A stretch of 64,000 nt of DNA. It comes from CBDANZ01 sp965197865 (GTDB lineage Bacteria; Acidobacteriota; Vicinamibacteria; Vicinamibacterales; CAVVIG01). Below, piece by piece: positions 50,857 through 59,539 of this stretch; within the stretch, counting starts at the first letter, position 1; each line of letters begins with the position of its first letter. The translations under genes were made by a program, and so were the position numbers. Location: assembly GCA_965197865.1 (NCBI GenBank), contig CBDANZ010000003.1, positions 186,001 through 250,000 of the forward strand, written 5' to 3'. Below the pieces are notes generated by a model. The model had not been told where the DNA came from, did no database searches, and worked only from the letters and a program-made list of their open reading frames with translations.

Positions 50857-52941
50857 ATGATCTGGTGGAACACGCGTTCACGCTTGGTGTCCGCGCGGGT
50901 CGCGATTGGCGCGGTCGTGGTCCTTGTGGCGCTCATCATCTCGCCGAAGTGGGCCGATCTGGAAGGTCCGGCCTTCGTCCGCGCTCTCGGTGGTTCGATC
51001 GACACCTTAGCCGCGCAGTCGGCATCGTCCCGGCCCGCCAGCGACGGCAGCATGACGCCTCAGCGGTCTCCGCGCAATGCCAACTACACGATTGATGCGC
51101 GTCTCGATCCAGCGACGCGCACGATCACCGCGACGGAAATCATCACTTGGCGAAATGTCACCACTGGCTCGACCGACCAGTTGCACTTTCATCTGTACTG
51201 GAACGCGTGGAAGAACACCCGGTCCACGTTCCTCCGCGAGCGGGCTCTCACTGTCAAGATTGACCGGCCGCCAGAAGATTTTTCCACCATGGATGTCACG
51301 TCAATCCGGCGACTGTTCCCGCCGCCGCCAGGGGTGGTCGACGCTCTGACACGCCAGCCCGTCGACCTCACATCCGGAAAGCGTTTCATTGCGCCCGACG
51401 ATCGGAACACGGACGACCAGACAGTACTGTCAGTCCCGCTACACGAGGCGGTGGAGCCCGGCGGTACCGCCACGATCGAGTTGATGTGGACGGCGCGCGT
51501 ACCCCGCCCGTTCGCTCGGACGGGCGCGATCGGCAACTTTTTCTTCTTCGCTCAGTGGTTCCCGAAACTCGGCGTGCTCGAAGACGATGGGTGGAACACC
51601 CACCAGTTTCATTCGACGACGGAGTTTTTCTCCGACTACGGCGTGTACGACGTCAGGCTGACGGTGCCGGGCGGCTGGATGGTCGGCGCCACCGGCGTGG
51701 CGCGCGAGCGCCGCGATAACACCGACGGTACTGCCACGCATCGCTACTATCAGGAGGACGTCCACGATTTCGCATGGACGACCAGCCCCGACTACGTCGA
51801 GCGACGCGGTCGGTACGAGCACCCGACACTTCCGTCCGTGGACATCCGGCTTCTGCTGCAGCCCGAGAATGCAGGTCAGGCCGATCGACACTTCCGGGCC
51901 CTGGATGTCGCGCTCGGCCGCTACGGTGAATGGTTCGGCGCCTATCCATACGGCCACATCACCGTCGTCGATCCCGCCTACCAGAGCGGCGCCGGGGGAA
52001 TGGAGTATCCGACGCTCATCACGGCCGGGACGTCGTGGCTCGTGCCCTCGGTCGTCACGTATTCCGGACCAGAGGAGGTGATCGTTCACGAGGCCGGGCA
52101 TCAGTGGTTCTACGGGATGGTCGCCAGCAACGAGTTCGAGAATGCGTGGATGGACGAAGGGATCAACACCTACGCGACGGCGCGGGTGCTCGATGAGGAC
52201 TATGACGGCTACTACGAGAAGCGGTTCTTCGGTGGGTTCGTTCCGTGGGTGTTCAAGGACCTTCCCCTTCGGCGGGAAACCTCCTGGAACCGCCTGCCGG
52301 GCTACCGGCCCGCGGCAAGAAGCGACGACTCGTCGATGCCGTCATACCAGTTCGATCCGCACACCGGCCGTTACGTCACCTACAACAAGACGGCGCTCTG
52401 GCTGAATACGATGGAGCGCTGGCTCGGCTGGCCCATCATGCGGCGCGCCTTGTCCACCTATTTCTCGCGCTGGCAGTTCAAGCATCCCGAGCCGCGCGAC
52501 TTCTTCGAGATCGTTACTGAGGTTGCCGGTCAGGACGTCGGTTGGTTTTTCGACGAGGTGTATCGCAGCTCGAACGTCTTCGATTACGGCGTTCAGGAGC
52601 TGACCAGCGTGCTGGATGGCGATCGCTATCGGACCAGCGTCTTCGTCCGGCGGTACGGCGAGGCGGTCTTCCCAGTCGATGTGCTCGTGACGTTCGAAGA
52701 CGGCGAGCGGCAGACCCACCGCTGGAATGGACGCGATCGATGGAAGCAGTACACGTACGAGCGCCAGTCGCAAGCGGTGTCCGCACAGGTCGATCCCAAG
52801 CGCGTCCTGCTGCTCGACGTAAACTACACGAACAACTCGAAAACGCTTGCGCCCAAAGGTCCTGAGGCGGCAACTAAATGGTCGCTGAAGTGGATGATCT
52901 GGCTGCAGGACGCGCTGCTGTCGTGGGCGTTTTTCGTGTAA
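50857..52941 (+). CDS. M1-family zinc metallopeptidase (aminopeptidase type)
   Basis: 694 residues. N-terminal hydrophobic anchor (about 18-32, VAIGAVVVLVALIISPKW), then a beta-sandwich region (NYTIDARLDPATRTITATEI). The catalytic domain holds HEAGHQWFYGMVASNEFENA with the HExxH zinc motif; the distal Glu ligand lies in NEFENAWMDEG and the helix continues with INTYATARV. A GAMEN-like exopeptidase motif appears as GAGGMEYP. Probably membrane-attached with its active site outside the cytoplasm. The next gene begins within its 3' end. Confidence 0.9.
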   Translation: MIWWNTRSRLVSARVAIGAVVVLVALIISPKWADLEGPAFVRALGGSIDTLAAQSASSRPASDGSMTPQRSPRNANYTIDARLDPATRTITATEIITWRNVTTGSTDQLHFHLYWNAWKNTRSTFLRERALTVKIDRPPEDFSTMDVTSIRRLFPPPPGVVDALTRQPVDLTSGKRFIAPDDRNTDDQTVLSVPLHEAVEPGGTATIELMWTARVPRPFARTGAIGNFFFFAQWFPKLGVLEDDGWNTHQFHSTTEFFSDYGVYDVRLTVPGGWMVGATGVARERRDNTDGTATHRYYQEDVHDFAWTTSPDYVERRGRYEHPTLPSVDIRLLLQPENAGQADRHFRALDVALGRYGEWFGAYPYGHITVVDPAYQSGAGGMEYPTLITAGTSWLVPSVVTYSGPEEVIVHEAGHQWFYGMVASNEFENAWMDEGINTYATARVLDEDYDGYYEKRFFGGFVPWVFKDLPLRRETSWNRLPGYRPAARSDDSSMPSYQFDPHTGRYVTYNKTALWLNTMERWLGWPIMRRALSTYFSRWQFKHPEPRDFFEIVTEVAGQDVGWFFDEVYRSSNVFDYGVQELTSVLDGDRYRTSVFVRRYGEAVFPVDVLVTFEDGERQTHRWNGRDRWKQYTYERQSQAVSAQVDPKRVLLLDVNYTNNSKTLAPKGPEAATKWSLKWMIWLQDALLSWAFFV

Positions 52942-53936
52942 CCGACGCGTTGCTCGATGGCGTCGGGCGCCTCCGTCGGGCGCCCGCCATCCTGGCAGCC
53001 GTGTGGGCGGTGACCGCGCTCGTCAGTCTGCCGCTCACGCTAGCGATGCGCGGCACAATCGCGCAACACCTTGACTCAAGCCTCGAGGCCGAGGCCGCCG
53101 CGAGCGGAGCGAACTACGACTGGATGCAGGAATTCAGCGGCCAGGCCTCCGGCCTGGCTGCTGCGTTCACGCCGGCAGTGATCGGGTTCGGGGCGGTGCT
53201 CGACAACCTGAGCGCCTTCATCGACCGCGACTCGAGGCCGGTTCTCGTTGTCAGCGCCGCCGCCGTGTACCTTGCGTTGTGGATCTTTCTGGCCGGCGGC
53301 ATCATCGACCGCTACGCGCGTGACCGCGCCTTGCACGTGCACGCGTTTTTCTCCGCGTGCGGAGTCTTCTTCTTTCGCTTCCTCCGACTCGGTGTCGTCG
53401 CCGCACTGGTGTATGCCGCGCTATTCGGACCAGCGCACTCCTGGCTCTTCAACGATTTGTATACCGATCTCGTCCGGAACGTGACCTCCGAGCGGACCGC
53501 GTTCTTCGCGAGGGTGGGCCTGTACCTCGTCTTCGGCGTGGTGCTCGCAGCGTTCAATCTCCTGTTCGATTACGCGAAGGTGCGGGCGGTGGTCGAAGAT
53601 CGCCGCAGCATGCTCGGAGCGATCTGGTCGGCCGCCCGGTTCCTCCGGCGAAACCTCGCCGGAGCGGTGTCACTGTATGCAGTTAACACCGTGCTTGTCG
53701 CCGCGGTGCTTGCTCTTTACGCGTTCGTCGCGCCCGGGGCTGGTTCTGTGGGACTGTCGATGTGGATCGGCTTCGCGATTGGGCAGCTTTACGTGCTCGC
53801 GCGGTTGGCGGTAAAGCTCCTGTTCTGGGCGTCGGAAACGGCCCTCTTCCAGAGTCGTCTCGCGCACGCCGGTTACGTGGCGCGGCCGCAGCCGGCCTGG
53901 CCCGAATCCCCGAGCGTGGAAGCGCTGCAACGGTAG
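52878..53936 (+). CDS. Polytopic membrane protein of unknown function
   Basis: 352 residues from ATG 52878, overlapping the M1 gene by 64 bases; a GTG near 52923 is an alternative start that reduces the overlap. Six hydrophobic spans, including APAILAAVWAVTALVSLPLT, VVSAAAVYLALWIFLAGGII and VGLYLVFGVVLAAFNLLFDY. The layout resembles acidobacterial membrane proteins that follow M1 peptidases. The stop TAG shares a base with the GTG of nadE (TAGTG), so peptidase, membrane protein and nadE form an overlapping run. Confidence 0.75.
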   Translation: MVAEVDDLAAGRAAVVGVFRVTDALLDGVGRLRRAPAILAAVWAVTALVSLPLTLAMRGTIAQHLDSSLEAEAAASGANYDWMQEFSGQASGLAAAFTPAVIGFGAVLDNLSAFIDRDSRPVLVVSAAAVYLALWIFLAGGIIDRYARDRALHVHAFFSACGVFFFRFLRLGVVAALVYAALFGPAHSWLFNDLYTDLVRNVTSERTAFFARVGLYLVFGVVLAAFNLLFDYAKVRAVVEDRRSMLGAIWSAARFLRRNLAGAVSLYAVNTVLVAAVLALYAFVAPGAGSVGLSMWIGFAIGQLYVLARLAVKLLFWASETALFQSRLAHAGYVARPQPAWPESPSVEALQR

Positions 53937-54700
53937 TGGCCACACCAGAGCGGCTCGCCGGCTGGGTGCGGCAGCGCGTCCATGCTGCCGGCGCAAGCGG
54001 ACTCCTCGTGGGCCTGAGTGGCGGCGTCGATTCGGCCGTCGTGGCCCGGCTCGCGCAGCTCGCCATGCCGGGCGCGGTCGTCGGCGTGCTCCTTCCCTGC
54101 CACAGCGATCCGCAGGACGAGAACGACGCGACGGCCGTGGCCAGGCAGTTCTCGTTGCCGACGACGAGGATCGATCTGATGTCGGCGTTGGATACGCTCG
54201 TCGCGGCCGTGCAGCCGACTGTCGCTGAAGCTTCGAAGAAGACGCGGGCCAGGCAGCCGCTCGATCCGCTCCGCGGGCGTGTGCCGCTCGCCAACGTGAA
54301 GCCGCGGTTGCGAATGACAGCGCTCTGCTTGCTGGCCAACAGCTTGAACTATCTCGTCGCCGGCACTGGCAATCGTTCGGAGCTCGCGATCGGCGACTTC
54401 ACGAAGTGGGGCGACGGCGGGGTCGATTTGTTGCCGCTTGGTCGGCTGCTGAAAGGTCAGGTGCAGGCGCTCGCCCAGGAGCTCGGCGTGCCCAAGGCCA
54501 TTATCAATCGGCCCGCGAGTACCGGGTTGCGGCCTGGCCAGCGCGACGAAGAAGAGACGGGATTCACCTACGCGAAGCTGGAGCGCTATCTGGTCAAGGG
54601 ACCGCAAAGCGTCGCGCCCGCGGTGGCCATGAAGATCGCCCGGCTCGTGCGCGGGAGCGAGCACAAACGCGAGCTGCCACCGATGCCCGACATCGATTGA
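53936..54700 (+). CDS. nadE: Ammonia-dependent NAD synthetase
   Basis: Final step of NAD synthesis: amidates nicotinic acid adenine dinucleotide with ammonia and ATP. 254 residues from GTG 53936. P-loop LSGGVDSAVVARLAQLAMPG (residues 27-46), LANSLNYLVAGTGNRSELAI with the GTGNRSE signature, GDFTKWGDGGVDLLPLGRLL, and GLRPGQRDEEETGFTYAKLE. No glutaminase domain, so it needs free ammonia or a partner. Upstream in-frame ATG codons lie within the previous gene and are rejected. Confidence 0.95.
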   Translation: MATPERLAGWVRQRVHAAGASGLLVGLSGGVDSAVVARLAQLAMPGAVVGVLLPCHSDPQDENDATAVARQFSLPTTRIDLMSALDTLVAAVQPTVAEASKKTRARQPLDPLRGRVPLANVKPRLRMTALCLLANSLNYLVAGTGNRSELAIGDFTKWGDGGVDLLPLGRLLKGQVQALAQELGVPKAIINRPASTGLRPGQRDEEETGFTYAKLERYLVKGPQSVAPAVAMKIARLVRGSEHKRELPPMPDID

Positions 54701-54715
54701 GAGTCCAGGGCCAGG

Positions 54716-56602
54716 CTAGTGCGTGCCGACCGCCCCTCCTGACCTCACAGCTCGAACGGCCTCCACGATGTGCCTCGCGGAGATTCCGAAGCGGTCGAGC
54801 AGCCCTTCGGGCTTTCCGCTTCGCGGAATCTCGCGGACGGCGACCCGGTGCACGTGAATGCCCACTTCGCTCACGGCTTCCGCAACGGCGTCGCCAATTC
54901 CGCCGGCCGAATAATGATCTTCGACCGTGATGATGCGCGCTCCGGTTGCAGTTCCGGCGGCGATGAGTGCCCTGCGATCGATTGGCGCCACTGAATAGAG
55001 ATCGATCACGCGGATTGCCGTGGCCGAGGCCTTCAACTGCTCGAAGGCTTTGAGCGCCTCGAACACCGTGACACCCGCCGCAACGACCGTCACCACGTCG
55101 CTTCCACTTTCGCGCAGGACTTTCAACCCGCCGATGGCGAAAGTGTCACACGCGGAGTAGATCACCGGCGTCTTCATGCGCGTGGCGCGAATGTAAGTGG
55201 GACCGGGATGGTAGGCGGCCAATGCAACCAGCCGCTCAGTGCTGACGGCGTCGGACGGATACAGCACGGCAATGTTCGGCTGCGCGCGGCACATCGCCAG
55301 ATCTTCGAGCGCCATCTGCGAGGGACCGTCCTCGCCGATCGAGACGCCCGCGTGCGATCCGGCCATCTTGATGCCGACATTGCTGATGGCCGCCATCCGG
55401 ATGAAGTCGGCAGCACGCGTCAGGAAGCATGCGAAGGTGGAGGGAAACGGAATCGCACCGCGCGCCGCCAGCCCCATCGACGCCCCAATCATCACCTGCT
55501 CGGCAATGAAGGTCTGATAGAACCGATCCGGGAACACCTTCTCGAACTTCTCGCTGAACGTCGAGTTCTTCACGTCGGCGTCGAGCGCCACCACGCGCGA
55601 GTCGGCCTCGGCCAGCTTGGTGATGGCTGTGCCGTACGCCTCGCGCGTCGCGACCTGGTCGCCAATCTTGTAGAAGGGTGGCGTAACCGGCGATGGCGCC
55701 GCTGGCTCCGACGGGTTCGACGACGGCTTGGGGATCTGCCGCGTAAGGTCAGCGGTGGTAGCCGGCACGAACTGTTTCTCGAGCTCGGCGAGCGCGCGAT
55801 CGAGCTCTTCCCCTTTCTTGAACGGTTTACCGTGCCACCCGTTCTTCGATTCCGCGAACGACACACCTTTGCCCTTGATCGTCCGCGCCAGAATCATCGT
55901 GGGCCGTCCCGAGACACTGCGGGCTTCGGCGTACGCGTCGAGGATCGCGTTCATGTCGTGGCCGTCGATGACAACGGCGTGCCAGTCGAAGGCGCGCCAA
56001 CGGCGCGCGAACTGCTCCATGTCGTGCTCATGCATCGTCGGCCCGCTCTGCCCGAGCGCGTTGACGTCGATGATGCCGCACAGCTGGTCGAGGTACTCCA
56101 CGGCGGCGACCTGGGTGGCCTCCCACACCGACCCTTCGGTCGACTCGCCGTCGCCGAGGAGGCAATACGTCCGATAGTCGGACTTGATGCGCCGCGCGTT
56201 CAGCGCGGTGCCGACGGCCGCGCACAGGCCCTGGCCGAGCGATCCGGTGGCGACGTCCACGAACGGCAGCCGCGGTGTGGGATGGCCTTCGAGGTTCGAT
56301 CCGATCCCGCGCAGCCTGAGAAGCTCGGAGCGATCGAACGCACCGGCTTCGGCCCACGCGGCGTACAGTAGCGGCGCCGCATGACCTTTCGAGAGGATGA
56401 ACCGATCGCTGCCCTGATGCTGCGGATTCCTCGGATCGAAGCGCATCTCGGCGAAAAAGAGCGCTGCCACCAGGTCGGCCGCCGAGCAGCAGCTCGTCGG
56501 ATGCCCGCTCCCCGCTTCCGACGTCGATCGGACCGAATCGATCCGCAACTGCGTCGCGATGTTTCTTAGGGCTGGAACGAGGGAAGCGCGGTTGAGAGCC
56601 AA
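54716..56602 (-). CDS. tkt: Transketolase
   Basis: Thiamine diphosphate enzyme of the pentose phosphate pathway. 628 residues, the shorter 'animal-like' form. GHPTSCCSAADLVAALFF and SDRFILSKGHAAPLLYAAWA are early signatures. The ThDP/Mg motif region is LLGDGESTEGSVWEATQVAA. The second domain has QTFIAEQVMIGASMGLAARG and GEDGPSQMALEDLAMCRAQP; the C-terminal domain has VEDHYSAGGIGDAVAEAV. A Pro/Ser linker (KPSSNPSEPAAPSPVTPP) joins the domains. No partner gene is adjacent. Confidence 0.95.
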   Translation of the reverse strand: MALNRASLVPALRNIATQLRIDSVRSTSEAGSGHPTSCCSAADLVAALFFAEMRFDPRNPQHQGSDRFILSKGHAAPLLYAAWAEAGAFDRSELLRLRGIGSNLEGHPTPRLPFVDVATGSLGQGLCAAVGTALNARRIKSDYRTYCLLGDGESTEGSVWEATQVAAVEYLDQLCGIIDVNALGQSGPTMHEHDMEQFARRWRAFDWHAVVIDGHDMNAILDAYAEARSVSGRPTMILARTIKGKGVSFAESKNGWHGKPFKKGEELDRALAELEKQFVPATTADLTRQIPKPSSNPSEPAAPSPVTPPFYKIGDQVATREAYGTAITKLAEADSRVVALDADVKNSTFSEKFEKVFPDRFYQTFIAEQVMIGASMGLAARGAIPFPSTFACFLTRAADFIRMAAISNVGIKMAGSHAGVSIGEDGPSQMALEDLAMCRAQPNIAVLYPSDAVSTERLVALAAYHPGPTYIRATRMKTPVIYSACDTFAIGGLKVLRESGSDVVTVVAAGVTVFEALKAFEQLKASATAIRVIDLYSVAPIDRRALIAAGTATGARIITVEDHYSAGGIGDAVAEAVSEVGIHVHRVAVREIPRSGKPEGLLDRFGISARHIVEAVRAVRSGGAVGTH

Positions 56603-56814
56603 AGGGCCTCCGTAGAACTGCAGATGCCAGATGTCAGATCGTGAATGTGACTGCAGATCTTATTGCAAATCCGCAGCAATCTGACATTACTCAATCTGCG
56701 ATCTGACATGAAGCCATTTCGCAGCCTTGGTCGTGTCCGCCTTTGGGCGGACGCTTGGCCGGCTGAAGCCAGCCACGACCAGTTAGGAAATGGCTTCATC
56801 TGCCATCTGCAATC
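56603..56814. repeat. CAGAT-type degenerate repeat with inverted halves
   Basis: Between transketolase and the 56815 gene. Words such as GCAGATGCCAGATGTCAGAT and CTGACATTACTCAATCTGCG recur. A longer inverted repeat joins GAAGCCATTTCGCAGCC near 56710 with AAATGGCTTCATCTGCC near 56785. No ORF or promoter is evident. Confidence 0.75.
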
Positions 56815-57783
56815 TCAGCGTAAGGAGAGCCATTCATCGAGCGCGAGGCCGTAGATCGCGGCCGTGAGGCCCTGCTCGCGGTACGCGGGCGAGAGTGAAG
56901 CTAGCATTCGCTCCGCGTGGATCGAGTAGTCGGAGTGCGCGGCGACGACCGCCGCCCGACGATAGTCGTCGTCTCGGTGCAGCGCGGCGAGACGACAGAG
57001 CACGCGAACCACTTCGCAATTGAGTGCGAAGAGCTCGGGGTTCAGGGTTCCGGGTTCAGGGTTCAGGGTCCCGCGAAAACAACTCCTCGCCTCGTCCCAC
57101 CAGGTCCGTCGCGAGAACTGCATCAGCTCTTCCGCCAGCATCGAGTACGGGAGGCGGTCCGTGACGGCGTGCGCCGCCAGCAGAGCCGACGCCGAGCACA
57201 CGTGGTCTTGTAGGTCGCCATCCGCTTCGTCTGGTTGCGAGAGCCGATGGGCAATTGGTTCTCCTGGGCGATAGACGAGACCGACGACCCGCTCCAGCTC
57301 GTCGATCGCCGCTCGAATCACCTGCTCCCCGTGAAGATGGTCGAGTACACGGGCCGCCGCAAGCGAAGCGTCAACCGACCGCATCGCGGACGTAATGGTC
57401 TCGCGGCTTGGCCAGGCGCGCTGCAGGCTGGTGACCAGCGTCAAGACGACGGCCGGCAGCCGCTCGTCTTCCGTGAGAGCGGCAGCCTCGGCGAACATCG
57501 CGAGCCAGTCCTCGGCATCGCGACCCTCAACGGGTCGCGCGACGTCGTCGACCGCTGCGTCTTGACTCGTGTAGGACGGTCCTTTCAGGGCCGCCGGGTC
57601 GCGCTGCGCGATGTAGTCCAGGGCCCGAGCCAGCGCGCGTCCGAGCGCTTCACCAACGTCCTCACGACCGGTTGCCGCGTAGCGTCGCAGCAGCAGGCGC
57701 AGCGCGGCCGGCGCGGTCGGCTCTTCGCGCGCCTCCGCCCTCAGGACCCGATCGGTGAGCCAGTCGAGGGCGGCCGTATCCAC
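56815..57783 (-). CDS. Helical-repeat protein of unknown function (six-hairpin-like)
   Basis: 322 residues from GTG 57783; a start at 57813 would reach into the divergent gene. All-alpha with repeated helix pairs, resembling the C-terminal barrel of YyaL/DUF255 and N-acylglucosamine epimerase folds; the catalytic thioredoxin-like half of YyaL is absent. Three repeat-derived insertions are read in frame: ARPVEGR from the palindrome 57519-57539, LKGPSY near 57580, and GTLNPEPGTLNPE from a GGGTTCA heptad array near 57030-57072. The host coding sequence therefore tolerates repeated insertion of these elements. Confidence 0.55.
   Translation of the reverse strand: MDTAALDWLTDRVLRAEAREEPTAPAALRLLLRRYAATGREDVGEALGRALARALDYIAQRDPAALKGPSYTSQDAAVDDVARPVEGRDAEDWLAMFAEAAALTEDERLPAVVLTLVTSLQRAWPSRETITSAMRSVDASLAAARVLDHLHGEQVIRAAIDELERVVGLVYRPGEPIAHRLSQPDEADGDLQDHVCSASALLAAHAVTDRLPYSMLAEELMQFSRRTWWDEARSCFRGTLNPEPGTLNPELFALNCEVVRVLCRLAALHRDDDYRRAAVVAAHSDYSIHAERMLASLSPAYREQGLTAAIYGLALDEWLSLR
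57030..57072. repeat. GGGTTCA heptad array within a coding sequence
   Basis: Copies of GGGTTCA and variants (GGGTTCCGGGTTCAGGG) encode GTLNPEPGTLNPE on the minus strand. The same unit writes SLNPEP at the end of the symporter gene at 18967-18983. Confidence 0.75.
57519..57539. repeat. In-frame palindromic element, shortened copy
   Basis: Arms CGCGACCC and GGGTCGCG with loop TCAAC, inside the 56815 gene. Related to 13759-13779 and 29900-29920. Confidence 0.75.
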
Positions 57784-57812
57784 GCGGCAATTATGGCAAT
57801 TATAATGACGCA

Positions 57813-58301
57813 ATGCTTGCAGTCCGTTTTGTGGCGCTGACGGCGCTCGTCATATGGCTCGGTGGAATGGTGATTCTGGGGCTGCTCGTTGCACCTTCGA
57901 CGTTCCGCGTCCTTGCGGCATCGGATCCAGCTAACGGCCGCGTGCTCGCCGGGGCGCTGTTTGGTGAAGTGCTCCGGCAATTCCATCTCCTCGCGTACGC
58001 CTGCGGAACAGTTCTGTTCGTCGCCCTGTTCGTGATGAAGTTCATGGGCCCGCCGCCCCAGGGCTTCATTCCGCGCGCGTCCATTGTTTTCGTCATGCTT
58101 GTCCTGTCGCTCTACTCTGGCGTACGGGTCACCCGCCAGCTCGAACGGATTCAGTCGCAAGTGTCGGCACCGGTAAGCCACCTGCCCGACACCGACCAGC
58201 GGCGCATCCGCCTCGACCGGCTCCATCGCAAGTCGACGATGCTGATGGCGATCAACATGGGCCTCGGCCTCGTGCTGTTGTTCTGGCACGTTCGCGAATA
58301 G
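57813..58301 (+). CDS. DUF4149-like small membrane protein
   Basis: 162 residues. Spans: VRFVALTALVIWLGGMVILG, LLAYACGTVLFVALFVMKFM, SIVFVMLVLSLYSGVRVTRQ and LMAINMGLGLVLLFWHVRE. The GGMVILGLLVAPSTFRVL and RLHRKSTMLMAINMGLG wording matches DUF4149 (COG4149-type) proteins found in many bacteria; role unknown. Divergent from the helical-repeat gene. ATG 57813 is the only good start. Confidence 0.8.
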   Translation: MLAVRFVALTALVIWLGGMVILGLLVAPSTFRVLAASDPANGRVLAGALFGEVLRQFHLLAYACGTVLFVALFVMKFMGPPPQGFIPRASIVFVMLVLSLYSGVRVTRQLERIQSQVSAPVSHLPDTDQRRIRLDRLHRKSTMLMAINMGLGLVLLFWHVRE

Positions 58302-58373
58302 CGAGTCTAAGGACCTGCGCTACGCCTGCCAGTGGGACGCACGCGGATTCCTGCAGCGCAGGCCTTTCCTAGC

Positions 58374-58428
58374 GCAGGACTTCAGTCCTGCACACATCTG
58401 ACTTCAGCAGCACAGGACTTTGGTCCTG
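58374..58428. repeat. Tandem palindromes directly before the 58436 gene
   Basis: GCAGGAC-TTCA-GTCCTGC (58374-58391) and CAGGAC-TTTG-GTCCTG (58413-58428), each followed by CACAC. They form a direct repeat of about 39 bases ending 7 bases before ATG 58436, leaving little room for a ribosome-binding site. The hairpins may therefore affect translation of that gene. Confidence 0.8.
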
Positions 58429-58435
58429 CACACGT

Positions 58436-59440
58436 ATGACCCACACCATTACTCTGATCCCCGGCGACGGCATCGGCCCGGAAGTCACCGAAGCCGTTCT
58501 CCGCATTCTCGAGGCGTCGGGAGTGGCAATCGAATGGGAACGGCACGTCGCGGGCGTGACGGCGTTCGAACAAGTGGGCAAGGCACTGCCAGCGGAGCTC
58601 ATTGAGTCGATTCGCCGAAACAAGGTCGCGCTGAAGGGACCCACCACGACGCCCATCGCCGAAGGCTTCGCGAGCGTGAACGTCGGTCTGCGCAAGACGC
58701 TGGACCTTTATGCCAACCTCCGGCCAGTGTGGAAGCTGCCGGGCGTGCCCTCCAGGTTCGAAAACGTCGATCTCGTAATCGTGCGCGAGAACACCGAAGA
58801 CCTGTATTCCGGGATCGAACACGAGGTCGTGCCGGGCGTCGTCGAAAGCCTGAAGATCATCACCGCGCGGGCATCCACGCGGATCGCGCGGTTCGCATTT
58901 GCATACGCGCGCCGCAACGGGCGAAAACATGTGACCGCGATTCACAAGGCGAACATCATGAAGCTCGGCGACGGCCTGTTTCTCAAGAGCGCGCGGGAGG
59001 TCGCCCGCGAGTATGCCGACATCAAGTACGACGAGAAGATCGTGGACGCCACCTGTATGCACCTCGTGCTCAATCCGGCGCAGTTCGACGTGCTGGTGAT
59101 GCCGAACCTGTACGGTGATATCGTGTCGGATCTCTCGGCGGGCCTGGTCGGCGGGCTAGGCGTCATCGGCGCGGCGAACCTCGGCACTGAGATTGGGGTG
59201 TTCGAGGCGGTGCACGGAAGCGCGCCCGACATCGCGGGCAAGAAGCTGGCGAACCCAACGGCACTCCTGCTGTCGGCGGTCCTGATGCTGCGACATGTTG
59301 ACGAAGGACTGGCGGCGGATCGGATCGTGGCCGCGCTGGTTCGAGTGCTCGCCTCCGGCGAACGCTGCACGCGCGATCTCGGCGGCGCGGCGTCCACCTT
59401 CGAGTTCGCCGACGCGGTTTGCCACGCCGTTCAAGCGTAG
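58436..59440 (+). CDS. NAD-dependent isocitrate/isopropylmalate dehydrogenase family
   Basis: Beta-decarboxylating dehydrogenase, 334 residues. LIPGDGIGPEVTEAVLRILE at the N-terminus. VRENTEDLYSGIEHEVVPGV is the isocitrate-type substrate loop (Asn-Thr-Glu-Asp-Leu-Tyr), which favours NAD-isocitrate dehydrogenase over isopropylmalate dehydrogenase. ITARASTRIARFAFAYARRN, HKANIMKLGDGLFL, MPNLYGDIVSDLSAGLVGGL and GSAPDIAGKKLANPTALLLS complete the family. The NAD type is inferred from the short length. ATG 58436 has no strong ribosome-binding site because of the palindromes just upstream. Confidence 0.9.
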   Translation: MTHTITLIPGDGIGPEVTEAVLRILEASGVAIEWERHVAGVTAFEQVGKALPAELIESIRRNKVALKGPTTTPIAEGFASVNVGLRKTLDLYANLRPVWKLPGVPSRFENVDLVIVRENTEDLYSGIEHEVVPGVVESLKIITARASTRIARFAFAYARRNGRKHVTAIHKANIMKLGDGLFLKSAREVAREYADIKYDEKIVDATCMHLVLNPAQFDVLVMPNLYGDIVSDLSAGLVGGLGVIGAANLGTEIGVFEAVHGSAPDIAGKKLANPTALLLSAVLMLRHVDEGLAADRIVAALVRVLASGERCTRDLGGAASTFEFADAVCHAVQA

Positions 59441-59539
59441 CCGCGCCGCTGGGGACCGAACGGGCTCAGCGTTTTGATTTTCAGGCGTGGTCCCTGAGGC
59501 TCGACGATTGATTGTGTCGTGCTATAGTCGGGCGGTCCC

